From Campylobacter concisus (GTDB lineage: Bacteria > Campylobacterota > Campylobacteria > Campylobacterales > Campylobacteraceae): a stretch of 64,000 nucleotides of DNA. A model generated the notes under the pieces. It was not told the origin of the DNA and made no database searches. It saw only the letters and a program-made list of their open reading frames with translations. Shown here piece by piece: positions 17,124 to 26,916 of the stretch (positions within the stretch are counted from its first letter, which is position 1; each line of letters begins with the position of its first letter). Where the stretch lies: the NCBI RefSeq assembly GCF_002913225.1, contig NZ_PPAW01000013.1, forward strand, positions 36,255-100,254. The letters run 5' to 3'. Position numbers and translations under genes: made by a program.

Positions 17124-19100
17124 TTAAAATTTGTTTTTAGCGACCTCTTTAACGATCTGATCAGCTATCTCATCGACCTCGTTTGTGGCCTTGTTTGTTT
17201 GGTTTGCCACTTCGAGATTTTCTTTTGTTAAGTTGTCGATGTCAGCAACTAGCGTGTTTATCTGAGCGATCGCTATGGTTTGCTCATTTATGGCCGCACT
17301 CATGTCGTCTATGTTTTGCGTTAGGATATTTGCATTTGCCTCGATCTCACCAAGGCTTTTTTGTGTGCGCTCGGCTAAATTTCTAACCTCATCAGCCACC
17401 ACCGCAAAGCCCCTGCCATGCTCGCCCGCACGTGCCGCTTCTATTGCAGCGTTAAGGGCTAGTAAATTTGTCTGATCGGCGATGTCGTGGATGATGGTGA
17501 TGATATTTTTTATCTCCTCAGACTGCCTTTTGACATCATCAGATCTTGCATTTACCTGCCTCATAGACGCGCTCATCTGCTCAACCGCAGCCGCACCCTC
17601 AGAGAGCGATGTAGCACTCTTGTTTGCTTTAGTGGTAAGCTCCTGCATGTAGCCTTTTAGCACTTTAGCGCGGTCTTCTAGCAGTTTTGCGACATCTTCA
17701 TTATTTTTTAGCATCTGCGCGATCTTATCGCCAAGCGCGTCGATTCCTTTTGCGATGACGCCCTCGTCGTTTATCCTAGCGGTAAAGTCGTTTTTAAAGT
17801 AGATTTCTAGCGCTTTTAAGATGTCGTGCTCGTTTGAAGCGATATTTGTCTTTAGTGAGTCACGCAGATCGCCAAATGCCTCTTTTAGCTTTAGCAGAGC
17901 TTGGCTATTTGTCGTCGCTTCAAGCGTCGCCCTAAAGTCGCCGCCTTTTATCTTGCTTACAAATTCTTGCGTTTTGGCTAAAAACTCGCGCTCGTTATTT
18001 AAATTTTCTTTTGTGCTTTCTATGTTTTCATTGATGATACTAGCCATAACGCCTAGCTCGTCGCTGCTTTTTAGCTTGATAGGCTCGACGTTTGAAGTTT
18101 TGTTATTTATAAATTTAAAGACCTCGATTAGCCCATTTTGTATCGTTAAAACTGGTCTTAAGAAGTATCTAACGACCACTATAATAGCGATGATGACTGA
18201 GATCAAAAACACACTAAACATCAAAATTTGTTTGTTTGAAGCGCTTTTTATCTCAGCTACAAACTCATCAGCATCAGCCACTATACAGACGTTCCAGCCT
18301 GTTAGCTTTTGATTTTGGCAGTAGATGACGTTTCTCATGCCTTTATAGAAAAATAGTGAGACCTTGTCGCCATCTATGCTGTTTTTCATATTTTCTTTGA
18401 TGAGGTTTTTGTAGGTTTCATCTTCGTTTGAGACTAAATTTATATCAGGATGAACTATCACTTTGCCAGCATCATCGGCGATCATGATGTTTGAAGTCTT
18501 AGTTGTTTTTATCTCTAAAAGCTCTTCTCTAAGGCCGTTTAAGAAGATATTTGCGCCGATTACCGCCACAAGCTTGTGGTTGCTATCAAAGATAGGAGCG
18601 TAGGCTGTGATGGTTAAATTCTTTGTCGTGACATCTACGTATGGCTCTGAAAATCCAGGCTTGCCGCTGCTGCTAGCACCCTGAAACCAAGCCCTTGTGC
18701 GGCCGTCAAAATTTGGTATCAAAAATGGCTGGTTGTTTTTCAAAAGATCAGTCTTGATGACGTTGCCATTATCTGCATAGCCCACAAATAGCGCGTCAAA
18801 TGGCGAAATGACAAACGCACCCTTTAGTGCCTCAGCTATATCGTTCCTGTTAGCATAGAGCTTTTTATCCTCTAGCTCTTTTGCAAAGGTTTGCACCATG
18901 TGAAGTCTTGATTTTAAAAACTCATCGACAAAGTACATCGTCGATTTTAGCCCAGTTTTACGGACATTGTTGTAGGACTGAATTTTTTCTGATTTGGAAT
19001 TTGAGTAGTTTATGCTAAAAAATATGCCTATGCCTATTAGCATCCAAGCTGTCAGCAAAAAGGCTATCTTGTTAGACAAGCTAGAAAAAAGTCTTTTCAT
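17124..19100 (-). CDS. Methyl-accepting chemotaxis protein with dCache-type sensor
   Basis: 658 residues. A first membrane helix (about 10-30) leads to a periplasmic sensor (30-280) with double-Cache character: [56 protein letters not shown] second helix (about 285-310) follows. The cytoplasmic signalling domain has the conserved hairpin tip [20 protein letters not shown] and [18 protein letters not shown]. It feeds CheA/CheW to bias flagellar rotation. Cache sensors often bind amino or organic acids; the ligand is unknown. It ends without a CheB/CheR-docking pentapeptide. Confidence 0.92.
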   Translation of the reverse strand: MKRLFSSLSNKIAFLLTAWMLIGIGIFFSINYSNSKSEKIQSYNNVRKTGLKSTMYFVDEFLKSRLHMVQTFAKELEDKKLYANRNDIAEALKGAFVISPFDALFVGYADNGNVIKTDLLKNNQPFLIPNFDGRTRAWFQGASSSGKPGFSEPYVDVTTKNLTITAYAPIFDSNHKLVAVIGANIFLNGLREELLEIKTTKTSNIMIADDAGKVIVHPDINLVSNEDETYKNLIKENMKNSIDGDKVSLFFYKGMRNVIYCQNQKLTGWNVCIVADADEFVAEIKSASNKQILMFSVFLISVIIAIIVVVRYFLRPVLTIQNGLIEVFKFINNKTSNVEPIKLKSSDELGVMASIINENIESTKENLNNEREFLAKTQEFVSKIKGGDFRATLEATTNSQALLKLKEAFGDLRDSLKTNIASNEHDILKALEIYFKNDFTARINDEGVIAKGIDALGDKIAQMLKNNEDVAKLLEDRAKVLKGYMQELTTKANKSATSLSEGAAAVEQMSASMRQVNARSDDVKRQSEEIKNIITIIHDIADQTNLLALNAAIEAARAGEHGRGFAVVADEVRNLAERTQKSLGEIEANANILTQNIDDMSAAINEQTIAIAQINTLVADIDNLTKENLEVANQTNKATNEVDEIADQIVKEVAKNKF

Positions 19101-19434
19101 CTTAAATCCTTTTAAAATTTTCGGCGTATTTTATAATAAAAGTTAAATAATATCTCTTAATTTTTATTTTTAAGAAAAAATGGCAAAAAGTAGCTAAATA
19201 ACGCTTGTTATGATAAATTTTGCTAAATTTTATTAATTTAATTATCCAAAGTAATAAACAAAGTATTTTAGGGATTTAGAATAAAATTTAAGGCTAAATT
19301 TGACGTTGAATTGATTTTAGTTGCTTAAATTATAATTTTAAAATATATAGATAATAAAAGTAGTATTTTTATGCGATTGTGAAATTTTCATAAATATAAT
19401 GTAAATTAATTCATTAAAAATTAAATTTCAATTT
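19101..19434. other. AT-rich divergent promoter region between chemoreceptor and TonB receptor genes
   Basis: The 384 bases from 19101 to 19484 hold no gene. They are extremely AT-rich and carry the divergent promoters of the chemoreceptor gene (minus) and the TonB receptor gene (plus). Several TATAAT-like hexamers occur, so no single start can be named. The only distinct operator seen is the Fur-box-like sequence reported next. Confidence 0.5.
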
Positions 19435-19455
19435 TATATAATGATAACGATTTTT
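19435..19455 (+). promoter_or_regulatory. Fur-box-like operator upstream of the TonB receptor gene
   Basis: ATAATGATAACGATTTTT matches the first two GATAAT-like hexamers of the classical Fur box (ATAATGATAA-GAT core) and lies about 30 bases before the start codon. Iron-dependent repression by Fur is the expected control for a siderophore receptor. The third hexamer is degenerate, so this remains a prediction. Confidence 0.55.
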
Positions 19456-19484
19456 AAAATAATTAATTTTTTAAAGGAGAATAA

Positions 19485-21596
19485 TTGAGTAAATTTCGCA
19501 TTAGTATCGCACTTTGTTTTGCGATTTCAGCTTTAAATGGCGCTGATGTAAATTTAGAAGGCGTGAGCGTAGAAGATAGCGCTGATGATGGCTATAGGGC
19601 GACAACTAGCGAAGTTGGCAAGACAAATACACCTATCCTCGAGATACCACAGACCGTAAACGTCGTAACTCAGCAGCAGCTAAAAGACAAAAAGCCAGAG
19701 AGTCTTGCTGAGAGCCTTCAAAACGTGAGCGGCGTTAGCTACGCAAACTCGACTGGAGGGATATTTGACGCAGTTTTGAAACGTGGATTTGGCAAAAACA
19801 GAGATGGGTCGATCATGCGAAATGGCACTTCAGCTGGCGTTAGACATAGTTTTAATGCAACCGTGCAAACAGTAGAGGTGCTAAAAGGGCCAGCTAGCTT
19901 GCTTTACGGCGTGCAAGACCCTGGTGGGATCATAAATTTAGTTACCAAAAAACCGCTTTACGACTTTAGCCATGAAATTTACGCTGGTGCTGGCAACAAC
20001 CACTACTACAACTATGGCTTTGATAGCACCGGACCTATCGGAGAAAGTGGCTTTGCATATAGATTTATTTTCGATCAAAGCGGCAAACACTACTGGCGAG
20101 AGTATGGTAAATTTAAGTCCTTGCTAGTAGCCCCAAGCCTCAGCTATAAAGGCGAGGACTACCGCATCGACGCTGCCTACTCATACGGACGCTACACCGA
20201 TCCGCTTGACCGCGGTAGCTACATGGTGACAAATAAAACTGCCGCATATAAAAACTGGGACGGCAAATTTCTACTAAGCGATCCCAAAAAGAGGCTCGAT
20301 GAGAAATTTAACGAGATAAAGGGCGAAATTCACACATTTGATGTCGGTTTCGAGAAAAATTTGAGCGAAAATTGGCTTTTAAAAGCAAACTACGCCTTTA
20401 CAAGATCAATGCACGAGTACGGACAAATGCGGGTTAGAAATTTTACTCCAGCAACTGGCTTAGTCACTAGAGAAAATTCTTACTATTACGATTTTGAGCA
20501 CAGAACTCACGCTGGCGGGATAAATTTAAACGGCATAGTTGAGACCGGCCCCATCTCGCATAACCTAATAACAGGCGTGGATCTAAAAGAGGAGCTTCGC
20601 CGCAGGGCAAATTCTTACAGAAGTCAAGGCGGAGCAAATAACGTAAATTTATACAACCTTGTATTTGGCACCGCCTCTTTAGTAAAAACACCAAATCAAA
20701 ACGACAAACAATATCAAAGGATACGCAGCATCGGCACATACGTGCAAGATAATATAAATTTAACCGAAAATCTAATCTACGCACTCGGCTTAAGATATGA
20801 GTACTACGATCAGCTTGGTGGCAAGGGCGAGCCATTTAAAACAGCTACCGACAGCCACGGTGGCAAGCTGATATATCAAACTGGCCTTCTTTATCTACTA
20901 AATAAAGAGTGGTCGGTCTATGCGAACTACGCTCAAAGCTTTAAGCCGCAAATATCTATGAATGACGATCTTGGCTCGCTAGATCCTGAAGAGGGCAACT
21001 CTATCGAGCTTGGAAGCAAATTTCAAAACGATAGCATTACAGCTACTGCAGCCATTTTCGATATCAAAAAGAAAAACGTAGCCTACAGCCTAAACAACAT
21101 CACTTATGCAAGTGGCGAGGTGCGCTCACGTGGCTTTGAGCTAGACGCAAACGGCAAAATAGCAAAGGGGCTTACTTTAGGGACGAGCTATGCCTACACA
21201 AAGACAAAGACTCTAAAAGACGAGGAGAACACTTGGAAGGTTGGCAAGCCATTTGACGCCACACCAAAGCACCAGGCAAGCTTGCTCGCAAACTACGACT
21301 TTACCCACCTTGGGCTAAAGGGCTTTAGGCTAGGCGGTGGGGCTAGATACTTTGGTTCATGGTTTGCCTACTCAAATTCTGGTGACGCATACAAGATGCC
21401 TCATGCTGTGACTTATGACGCATTTGCAAGCTACACAACTAAAATTTCAGGCTATGAGACAAATTTTCAGCTTAATGTGAAAAATTTGACTGATAAAATT
21501 TACTACACTTCTTACAACTCAGAGGGCAAAAATATCCTAGCCATCGTGCCAGGATATGGCAGGCAGTTTATGCTCACGGCATCGGTTAAATTTTAA
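19485..21596 (+). CDS. TonB-dependent siderophore receptor
   Basis: 703 residues with a signal peptide (about 1-20, ending GAD). A TonB-box-like LEGVSVE precedes a plug domain with IPQTVNVVTQQQLKDKKPES, SLQNVSGVSYANS, VEVLKGPASLLYGVQDPGG and INLVTKKPL, all typical of the ferric-siderophore receptor subfamily (FhuA/FoxA/FiuA type). The rest is a 22-strand barrel ending in an aromatic residue (TASVKF). The start is TTG with AAAGGAG seven bases upstream. It imports an iron-siderophore across the outer membrane; the siderophore is not predictable. A terminator follows. Confidence 0.93.
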   Translation: MSKFRISIALCFAISALNGADVNLEGVSVEDSADDGYRATTSEVGKTNTPILEIPQTVNVVTQQQLKDKKPESLAESLQNVSGVSYANSTGGIFDAVLKRGFGKNRDGSIMRNGTSAGVRHSFNATVQTVEVLKGPASLLYGVQDPGGIINLVTKKPLYDFSHEIYAGAGNNHYYNYGFDSTGPIGESGFAYRFIFDQSGKHYWREYGKFKSLLVAPSLSYKGEDYRIDAAYSYGRYTDPLDRGSYMVTNKTAAYKNWDGKFLLSDPKKRLDEKFNEIKGEIHTFDVGFEKNLSENWLLKANYAFTRSMHEYGQMRVRNFTPATGLVTRENSYYYDFEHRTHAGGINLNGIVETGPISHNLITGVDLKEELRRRANSYRSQGGANNVNLYNLVFGTASLVKTPNQNDKQYQRIRSIGTYVQDNINLTENLIYALGLRYEYYDQLGGKGEPFKTATDSHGGKLIYQTGLLYLLNKEWSVYANYAQSFKPQISMNDDLGSLDPEEGNSIELGSKFQNDSITATAAIFDIKKKNVAYSLNNITYASGEVRSRGFELDANGKIAKGLTLGTSYAYTKTKTLKDEENTWKVGKPFDATPKHQASLLANYDFTHLGLKGFRLGGGARYFGSWFAYSNSGDAYKMPHAVTYDAFASYTTKISGYETNFQLNVKNLTDKIYYTSYNSEGKNILAIVPGYGRQFMLTASVKF

Positions 21597-21598
21597 CT

Positions 21599-21630
21599 TC
21601 ACTAAGCCTTTTGGCTTGGTGAATTTTCTT
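21599..21630 (+). terminator. Rho-independent terminator after the TonB receptor gene
   Basis: TCACTAAGCC (21599-21608) pairs with GGCTTGGTGA (21613-21622) around a TTTT loop, with one G-U pair, followed by a T-rich run. It starts 3 bases after the stop codon and separates the receptor from leuC. Confidence 0.8.
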
Positions 21631-21679
21631 TAAATTTAGCTATTTTTGTTAAAATCGCCTCAAAATTTAAAGGAAATTT

Positions 21680-22945
21680 ATGAAACAAACCATTACAGAA
21701 AAAATATTTTCAGATCACGTTGGCAAAGAGGTAAGCGCAGGAGAGATCATCGAGAGCAAGATCGATATGATCATAGGCAACGACATCACGACACCTATTT
21801 CGATCAAGCAGTTTGAGCGAAGTGGCGCTAAAAAGCTAGCCAACCCAGATGGCTTTGCCATCGTGATGGACCACTACATCCCGACAAAGGACATCCTAAG
21901 CGCAAATCAAGCCAAAATTTCACGTGAATTTGCCTACAAACACGATCTTAAAAACTATTTTGACGAAAAAGATATGGGTATCGAGCACGCGCTTTTGCCT
22001 GAAAAAGGGCTAGTCATCCCAGGCGACGTCATCATCGGCGCAGACAGCCATACCTGTACGCACGGCGCTCTTGGAGCATTTAGCACCGGCATGGGCAGCA
22101 CTGACCTAGCTTATGCGATGATCACTGGCAAAAACTGGTTTAAAGTGCCTGAGAGTATCAAAGTCGTCTTTAAAGGCAAGCTTGATAAGCACGTTTATGG
22201 CAAGGACCTCATCCTTGAGATCATCCGCCAAATAGGCGTTGATGGCGCACTTTACAAAGCGCTTGAGTTTAGCGGTGAGGTGATAGAGGGCCTTAGTATG
22301 GATGATAGATTTTCAATGTGTAACATGGCGATCGAAGCTGGCGCAAAGAGCGGTATCATCGCGGTTGATGAGATCACAAAAGAGTTTTTAAAAGATAAAA
22401 ATTTACGCGATAAACCAAAATTTTTCTACTCAGACGAGGGCGCAAAATACGACAAAATTTTAGAGATAGATGTCACAAACCTTGATCCAGTCATCGCATA
22501 TCCATTTTTGCCAAGCAACGGCAAGAGCGTAAGGCAGGCTGTTCGCGACGATCTAGCTATCGATCAGGCATTTATCGGCTCATGCACAAATGGCCGTCTA
22601 AGCGACCTTCGCATAGCAGCGCAAATTCTAAAAGGCAAAAAAGTAGCCCGAAAAACAAGGCTCATCATCACCCCAGCGACGCAAAAGATCGCAAGAGCTG
22701 CTGAAAAAGAGGGGCTTATCGATATTTTCATCGAAGCTGGAGCAGTTGTGAGCAACCCAACATGTGGTGCTTGTCTTGGCGGATATATGGGCATTTTAGG
22801 CGCAAATGAGCGCTGTATCTCAACGACAAATAGAAATTTCGTAGGCCGTATGGGCGATAGAACGAGTGAAATTTATCTGGCTAACTCGGCTGTTGTGGCG
22901 GCCTCAGCGATAGCAGGTAAAATCGCCGATCCAAGAGACTTATAG
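21680..22945 (+). CDS. leuC: 3-isopropylmalate dehydratase large subunit (LeuC type)
   Basis: 421 residues of the aconitase superfamily, short LeuC/homoaconitase class. The three Fe-S cluster cysteines are visible: one in GSCTNGR near residue 300 and two in NPTCGACLGG near 357-360. GADSHTCTHGALGAFSTGMG gives substrate and cluster contacts. It isomerises 2- to 3-isopropylmalate in leucine synthesis and needs a small LeuD subunit, which is not encoded next to it. Start has AAAGGAAA upstream. A homoaconitase role cannot be excluded from sequence. Confidence 0.9.
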   Translation: MKQTITEKIFSDHVGKEVSAGEIIESKIDMIIGNDITTPISIKQFERSGAKKLANPDGFAIVMDHYIPTKDILSANQAKISREFAYKHDLKNYFDEKDMGIEHALLPEKGLVIPGDVIIGADSHTCTHGALGAFSTGMGSTDLAYAMITGKNWFKVPESIKVVFKGKLDKHVYGKDLILEIIRQIGVDGALYKALEFSGEVIEGLSMDDRFSMCNMAIEAGAKSGIIAVDEITKEFLKDKNLRDKPKFFYSDEGAKYDKILEIDVTNLDPVIAYPFLPSNGKSVRQAVRDDLAIDQAFIGSCTNGRLSDLRIAAQILKGKKVARKTRLIITPATQKIARAAEKEGLIDIFIEAGAVVSNPTCGACLGGYMGILGANERCISTTNRNFVGRMGDRTSEIYLANSAVVAASAIAGKIADPRDL

Positions 22946-22964
22946 GCGTTAGCTTTTAAGTATC

Positions 22965-23041
22965 TTTGAATGAGTTAGAAATTTTCACACTTCGATAAAC
23001 CATATGTTTTATCTTGTGTGAAAATTTCTAACTCATTCAAA
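22965..23041. repeat. Long inverted repeat (26-bp perfect arms) downstream of leuC
   Basis: Positions 22965-22990 and 23016-23041 are perfect reverse complements over 26 bases. Inside the 25-base interval GATAAA and TTTATC pair further. Outside, TTTTAAG and CTTAAAA continue the pairing imperfectly. The transcript would fold into one hairpin of roughly 90 bases. It is far longer than the terminators seen elsewhere in the window and has no clear T-tail. It could be a MITE-like repeat, a processing site or a terminator. Confidence 0.7.
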
Positions 23042-23098
23042 CCTATCTTAAAATCTTGCCGCTAAATTTTTAAAAAAGAGCTAGCTAATTGGCAAAAT

Positions 23099-23245
23099 TT
23101 AATCTTTAACCTTGGGATGAAATTTGTTTTCGAAAAATTTTAAACCCATCTCACGATACTTTGCCTTATATTTTTGACAAATTTGGTGAAATGTTTTTCT
23201 TGTGAAATTTTCGTTGTAATACCTGGTTTTATCTGTAAAAATCAA
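23099..23245 (-). CDS. Possible small protein or gene remnant (48 residues)
   Basis: In the otherwise empty stretch between leuC and the SemiSWEET gene, the minus strand has an uninterrupted frame from a TTG at 23245 to TAA, reading like protein (KTRYYNENFTRKTFHQICQK, then KAKYREMGLKFFENKFHP). It is basic and aromatic-rich, unlike random AT-rich translation. No convincing ribosome binding site precedes the TTG and a stop lies just upstream, so it may be the 3' end of a decayed gene. I recognise no family. Confidence 0.3.
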   Translation of the reverse strand: MIFTDKTRYYNENFTRKTFHQICQKYKAKYREMGLKFFENKFHPKVKD

Positions 23246-23350
23246 AGAAATTCAAAAGCATTTTGTATAAATTAAATTTAGCCGATAAATCCTGATATTT
23301 TTGTAAATTTATCGGTTATTTTTTAGCATAAAAGGTTTGAAGCTAGCGCA

Positions 23351-23608
23351 TTAAAACGCTGTTATAGTTGCCAAAAGTCCAAAGATTATACCTGGTAAGT
23401 TTGCAGCAGAAAGTGGATAGTCTTTTTTAGCTTTTAGCAAGCCGTAACTTGTCCATATCGTGCAGTTTATCGCAGCAGCTAGTGGCTGAATAAAAGGCGT
23501 TTTATGGCCATCGAGGTTACCCATTATTTGTGGGATGTATGAAATATACATAACAACCGATAGGCACGTGCCTATCCAACCTAAAATTTGTAAATTTCTT
23601 TCACTCAT
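23351..23608 (-). CDS. SemiSWEET sugar transporter
   Basis: 85 residues with three membrane helices, the size of bacterial SemiSWEET half-transporters (PQ-loop family). The first helix contains the PQ motif in YISYIPQIMGN; the second has INCTIWTSYGLLK with the conserved Asn and Trp of the sugar site. It works as a homodimer moving small sugars down their gradient. It is monocistronic, with AAAGGAG before its ATG. An unusual gene in a genus with little sugar use; substrate unknown. Confidence 0.85.
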   Translation of the reverse strand: MSERNLQILGWIGTCLSVVMYISYIPQIMGNLDGHKTPFIQPLAAAINCTIWTSYGLLKAKKDYPLSAANLPGIIFGLLATITAF

Positions 23609-23831
23609 GTGATCTCCTTTAAAAGTAAGCCATTATATTATTTTTAGCTTTACGATTAGTGAGGTAAAAAAATTAATTTTACCTGCCAGAGAGAAGCCCA
23701 CTGTTTTGGCAAAAGCGCTTTTTTTGCAAATTTAAGGGCGAAGCTTTTATCAAGTGATAATAAATTTAAAACAAGATGAGTTAGAAAATTTGGTTATACT
23801 TTTGTAATTTTTAAAATTTAAAAGGATAAAA

Positions 23832-24395
23832 ATGCAAACTTGCGTCATTTTAGCAGGGGGCAAGAGCTCGCGCATGGGTCAAGATAAGACCTTGCTGCCA
23901 TTTGGTGGCTTTGAAACGCTCACACACTATCAAGCCTCTAAATTTAGCAAAGTCTTTGATGAGGTTTTTGTAAGCTCTAAATTTGAGAAATTTAACCCAC
24001 CGCTAAAGCTCATAAAAGATGAGAGCAGTGAGGATTTTTCGCCGATGCTAGCGCTTTACTCTGTGCTTAAAAGCTTTGATCATAGCGTCTTTATCATCCC
24101 AGCTGATATGCCATTTTTTGATCTAAAAAGCTTAGAAGAGCTGGCTAAATTTAAAGATGAATTTGACATGGTCGTAGCTGGCGATGATGAGCATATCCAC
24201 TCGCTTTGTGGCTTTTTTAGCCCAAGCTTAGCCACGTTTGCGCATGAGCTTTACCAAAAAAATGAGCACAAAATCGGACTTTTACGAAAAAGCTGCAAGT
24301 GCAAGATAGTAAATTTTGATGATAAAGAGCAGTTTTTTAACGTAAATTTCCCGGAAGAATACAAAATAGCAAACGAAAAGATGAAAAATGAGTAA
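23832..24395 (+). CDS. mobA: Molybdenum cofactor guanylyltransferase
   Basis: 187 residues. The nucleotide-binding start VILAGGKSSRMGQDKTLLPF is the family signature, and IIPADMPFFD carries the metal-binding Asp. MobA joins GMP to molybdopterin, giving the bis-MGD cofactor of formate dehydrogenase, nitrate and DMSO-type reductases. Start preceded by AAAAGGA. Its 3' end overlaps the pldA start by 8 bases, so the two genes are cotranscribed although functionally unrelated. Confidence 0.93.
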   Translation: MQTCVILAGGKSSRMGQDKTLLPFGGFETLTHYQASKFSKVFDEVFVSSKFEKFNPPLKLIKDESSEDFSPMLALYSVLKSFDHSVFIIPADMPFFDLKSLEELAKFKDEFDMVVAGDDEHIHSLCGFFSPSLATFAHELYQKNEHKIGLLRKSCKCKIVNFDDKEQFFNVNFPEEYKIANEKMKNE

Positions 24396-25356
24396 ATTTA
24401 TACTACTTTTAAGCCTTAGTTTTACATTTTTGATGGCTAGCAGGACGGATGATTTTAAAAGGGCGCAAGAGCTTGAGCAAAGTGGCGATATAAAAGGTGC
24501 TATGCAAATTTATAAAAGCATTGCCGAAAACTCTATAAACACGCAAGGCTTAGCCTCCAAGGCTAGTCTAAATTCCGAGCCAGCGACGCCAGAAGCAAAG
24601 GTAAAGCAGGCTAAGATCACACAAGAAAACAAGGCTGAGTATCATCTGCAAAATGCACTTGGCATAGAACTTTATAAATTTAACTACCTTTTGCCAGTAA
24701 CTTACGCTAAAACTATCCCAGATGATGGGCGAAAGAGCGTTGAGACGAAGTTTCAAATAAGCCTTGCAAAGCCGCTATTTTACGACGTTTTTGGTCTTAG
24801 AGAGAGCCTAGTAGCAGCCTACACGCAGACTTCTTGGTGGCAGATCACTAAAAAGTCATCGCCGTTTCGCGAGACAAACTATCAGCCAGAAATTTTCTTA
24901 AATTTTGCCTCACCAAAATATCTAGAGAAAATCGGCATCCAAAATCTAAAATTTGGCCTTTTACATGAGTCAAACGGACGAGATGGCAGCAAATCAAGGA
25001 GCTGGAACAGAGCCTACGTGCAAAGCGACTTTGTCTATGGCAACTTTAGCGTCTCGCCAAGAGCTTGGATAGTCGTTGGCGACAAGGGCGATAATAAGGA
25101 CATTTTAAAGTATATCGGACACGGCGACGTAAGGCTTAGCTACAAGCTAAATGATCAAATTTTTAGCCTAATGCTAAGAAATAACTTACATTTTGATAAA
25201 ACAAATAAAGGTGCAGCTGAAATTTCATATATGTTTCCGATATTTTCAAGCGGCGTTTATGGCTATTTGCAGTATTTTACAGGATATGGCGAGAGCTTGA
25301 TTGATTATGATAGGCACACTGACAAGGTTGGTCTTGGCTTTGTTATTTTAAAATAG
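24388..25356 (+). CDS. pldA: Outer membrane phospholipase A
   Basis: 322 residues with a signal peptide (MSKFILLLSLSFTFLMAS). The catalytic His-Ser-Asn triad is in LLHESNGRDGSKSRSWNRAY (about residues 192-210), matching OmPLA, with Ca2+-site residues in the same block. The C-terminal strand region YGYLQYFTGYGESLIDYDRH is also OmPLA-like. A roughly 50-residue segment before the barrel (RTDDFKRAQELEQSGDIKGA) looks like a TPR-type helical hairpin and is an addition to the E. coli form. It hydrolyses phospholipid in the outer leaflet; in Campylobacter it is a haemolysis factor. Confidence 0.92.
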   Translation: MSKFILLLSLSFTFLMASRTDDFKRAQELEQSGDIKGAMQIYKSIAENSINTQGLASKASLNSEPATPEAKVKQAKITQENKAEYHLQNALGIELYKFNYLLPVTYAKTIPDDGRKSVETKFQISLAKPLFYDVFGLRESLVAAYTQTSWWQITKKSSPFRETNYQPEIFLNFASPKYLEKIGIQNLKFGLLHESNGRDGSKSRSWNRAYVQSDFVYGNFSVSPRAWIVVGDKGDNKDILKYIGHGDVRLSYKLNDQIFSLMLRNNLHFDKTNKGAAEISYMFPIFSSGVYGYLQYFTGYGESLIDYDRHTDKVGLGFVILK

Positions 25357-25521
25357 CCTTAAAAATTTAATCTTATAAAGTGGCTAAATTTGGGCAGATA
25401 ACCTAAAATTTACATAAATAATGAAAAAAATTTAACTAATAGAAAAACTTAAAAATATTAGAAAAAATATAAGCAAATTTTGCTAAAATCACTAGCAAAA
25501 TCTCACAATAAAGGAGTTTTC

Positions 25522-26916
25522 ATGAGCGGTATAGCTTTGATTGTCTGTTTTGTTATAGCAATCATCCTTATGATCCTTATGATCTCAAAGTTCAAGGTGC
25601 ATCCATTTTTGGCACTTATGAGTATATCTTTGGTGCTAGCAATAGTCGCAGGTATCGATCTATCCAAGATCCCAGCGATGATAGGCGTTGGTTTTAGCGG
25701 CACATTTAAGAGCATCGGCATCGTCATCATCTTTGGAACGATCATCGGTACAGTGCTTGAAAAAACGGGAGCTGCGCTAAAGCTAGCTGACATGGTCGTA
25801 AAGCTAGTCGGACAAAGACGCCCTGAGCTTGCCATGCTTATAATGGGCTGGGTTGTTGGCATACCGGTATTTTGCGATAGCGGTTTTGTCGTATTAAACT
25901 CTATCCGCGAGGCACTTTATAAGAAAATTTCAGCAAGCCCAGTTGCTATGTCAGTAGCACTTAGTGGCGGTCTATACGCTTCTCACGTCTTCATCCCGCC
26001 AACTCCTGGCCCGATAGCTGCTGCTGGCACACTTGGCCTTGGCGGAAATTTACTTCTTGTCATCATCATGGGTACAGTAGTTTCGGTGCCTGTTTTGGTA
26101 GCTGTCTATTTCTTTTCAAAAAGCATCGCTAAAAGCGTAACTATCAGCGACAAAGAGGCTGACGCTACGATAACAGCTAGCTACGAGGAGCTTTTAAATA
26201 AATTTGGCAAATTACCTAGCGGATTTTTGAGCCTTGCTCCTATCATCATGCCTATCATTTTCATGGCGGTTGGCTCTGTGGTTGATGTTTTAGCAAAACA
26301 AGGCATGCTTGATAAAGCTGCGCTCTTGCCAAAGATATTTTTATTCTTAGGTAACCCTATCATCGCCCTTGCGATCGGCGTGATCTTTTGTGTATTTTTA
26401 CTAGCTGAAACTAAAAAGATGAGAGAATTTGACCATATAACAAACGAATCATTAAAGATCGCTGGTCCTATACTCTTTATCACTGCAGCTGGCGGCGTTT
26501 TAGGCAACGTCATCACTGAGGCTGGCTTTGTAAATTTCATAAAAGAAAATGCCTCAACTATAAAAGCGATAGGAATTTTCTTCCCATTCATCATCTCAGC
26601 CGTGCTAAAAACCGCTCAAGGAAGCTCGACTGTGGCTATCATCACGACAGCCTCTATCATGGGTGCATTTAGCGCTGACAACTCGCTCATGCACACGCTT
26701 GGCTTTACGAGCGAAATTTCAGCCGCACTTTGTGTCATGGCGATAGCATCTGGTGCGATGTGTGTATCTCACGCAAACGACAGCTACTTCTGGGTCGTAA
26801 CAAACTTTAGTAAAATGACCGCAGATCAAGGATATCGCACACAAACAGCTATGACATTTATTATGGGCGTTGTTGGCATGATCAGCGTTTATATACTATC
26901 TTTGGTGCTTTTATGA
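25522..26916 (+). CDS. GntP-family organic/sugar-acid permease
   Basis: 464 residues, about 12 membrane segments. GntP landmarks: a conserved GIPVFCDSGFVVLN near residue 115, FIPPTPGPIAAAG near 162, and AQGSSTVAIITTASI near 370. The start is the ATG at 25522 with AAAGGAG five bases upstream; an in-frame upstream start is less likely. The family imports gluconate and related acids; the overlapping downstream glycerate kinase points to glycerate or a close hydroxy acid as substrate. That is inference. Confidence 0.9.
   Translation: MSGIALIVCFVIAIILMILMISKFKVHPFLALMSISLVLAIVAGIDLSKIPAMIGVGFSGTFKSIGIVIIFGTIIGTVLEKTGAALKLADMVVKLVGQRRPELAMLIMGWVVGIPVFCDSGFVVLNSIREALYKKISASPVAMSVALSGGLYASHVFIPPTPGPIAAAGTLGLGGNLLLVIIMGTVVSVPVLVAVYFFSKSIAKSVTISDKEADATITASYEELLNKFGKLPSGFLSLAPIIMPIIFMAVGSVVDVLAKQGMLDKAALLPKIFLFLGNPIIALAIGVIFCVFLLAETKKMREFDHITNESLKIAGPILFITAAGGVLGNVITEAGFVNFIKENASTIKAIGIFFPFIISAVLKTAQGSSTVAIITTASIMGAFSADNSLMHTLGFTSEISAALCVMAIASGAMCVSHANDSYFWVVTNFSKMTADQGYRTQTAMTFIMGVVGMISVYILSLVLL

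Noticed and set aside
17821..18312. 163-codon plus-strand frame opposite the chemoreceptor gene
   Set aside because: Lies wholly within a well-supported chemoreceptor on the other strand and reads as a Ser/Phe-rich shadow.
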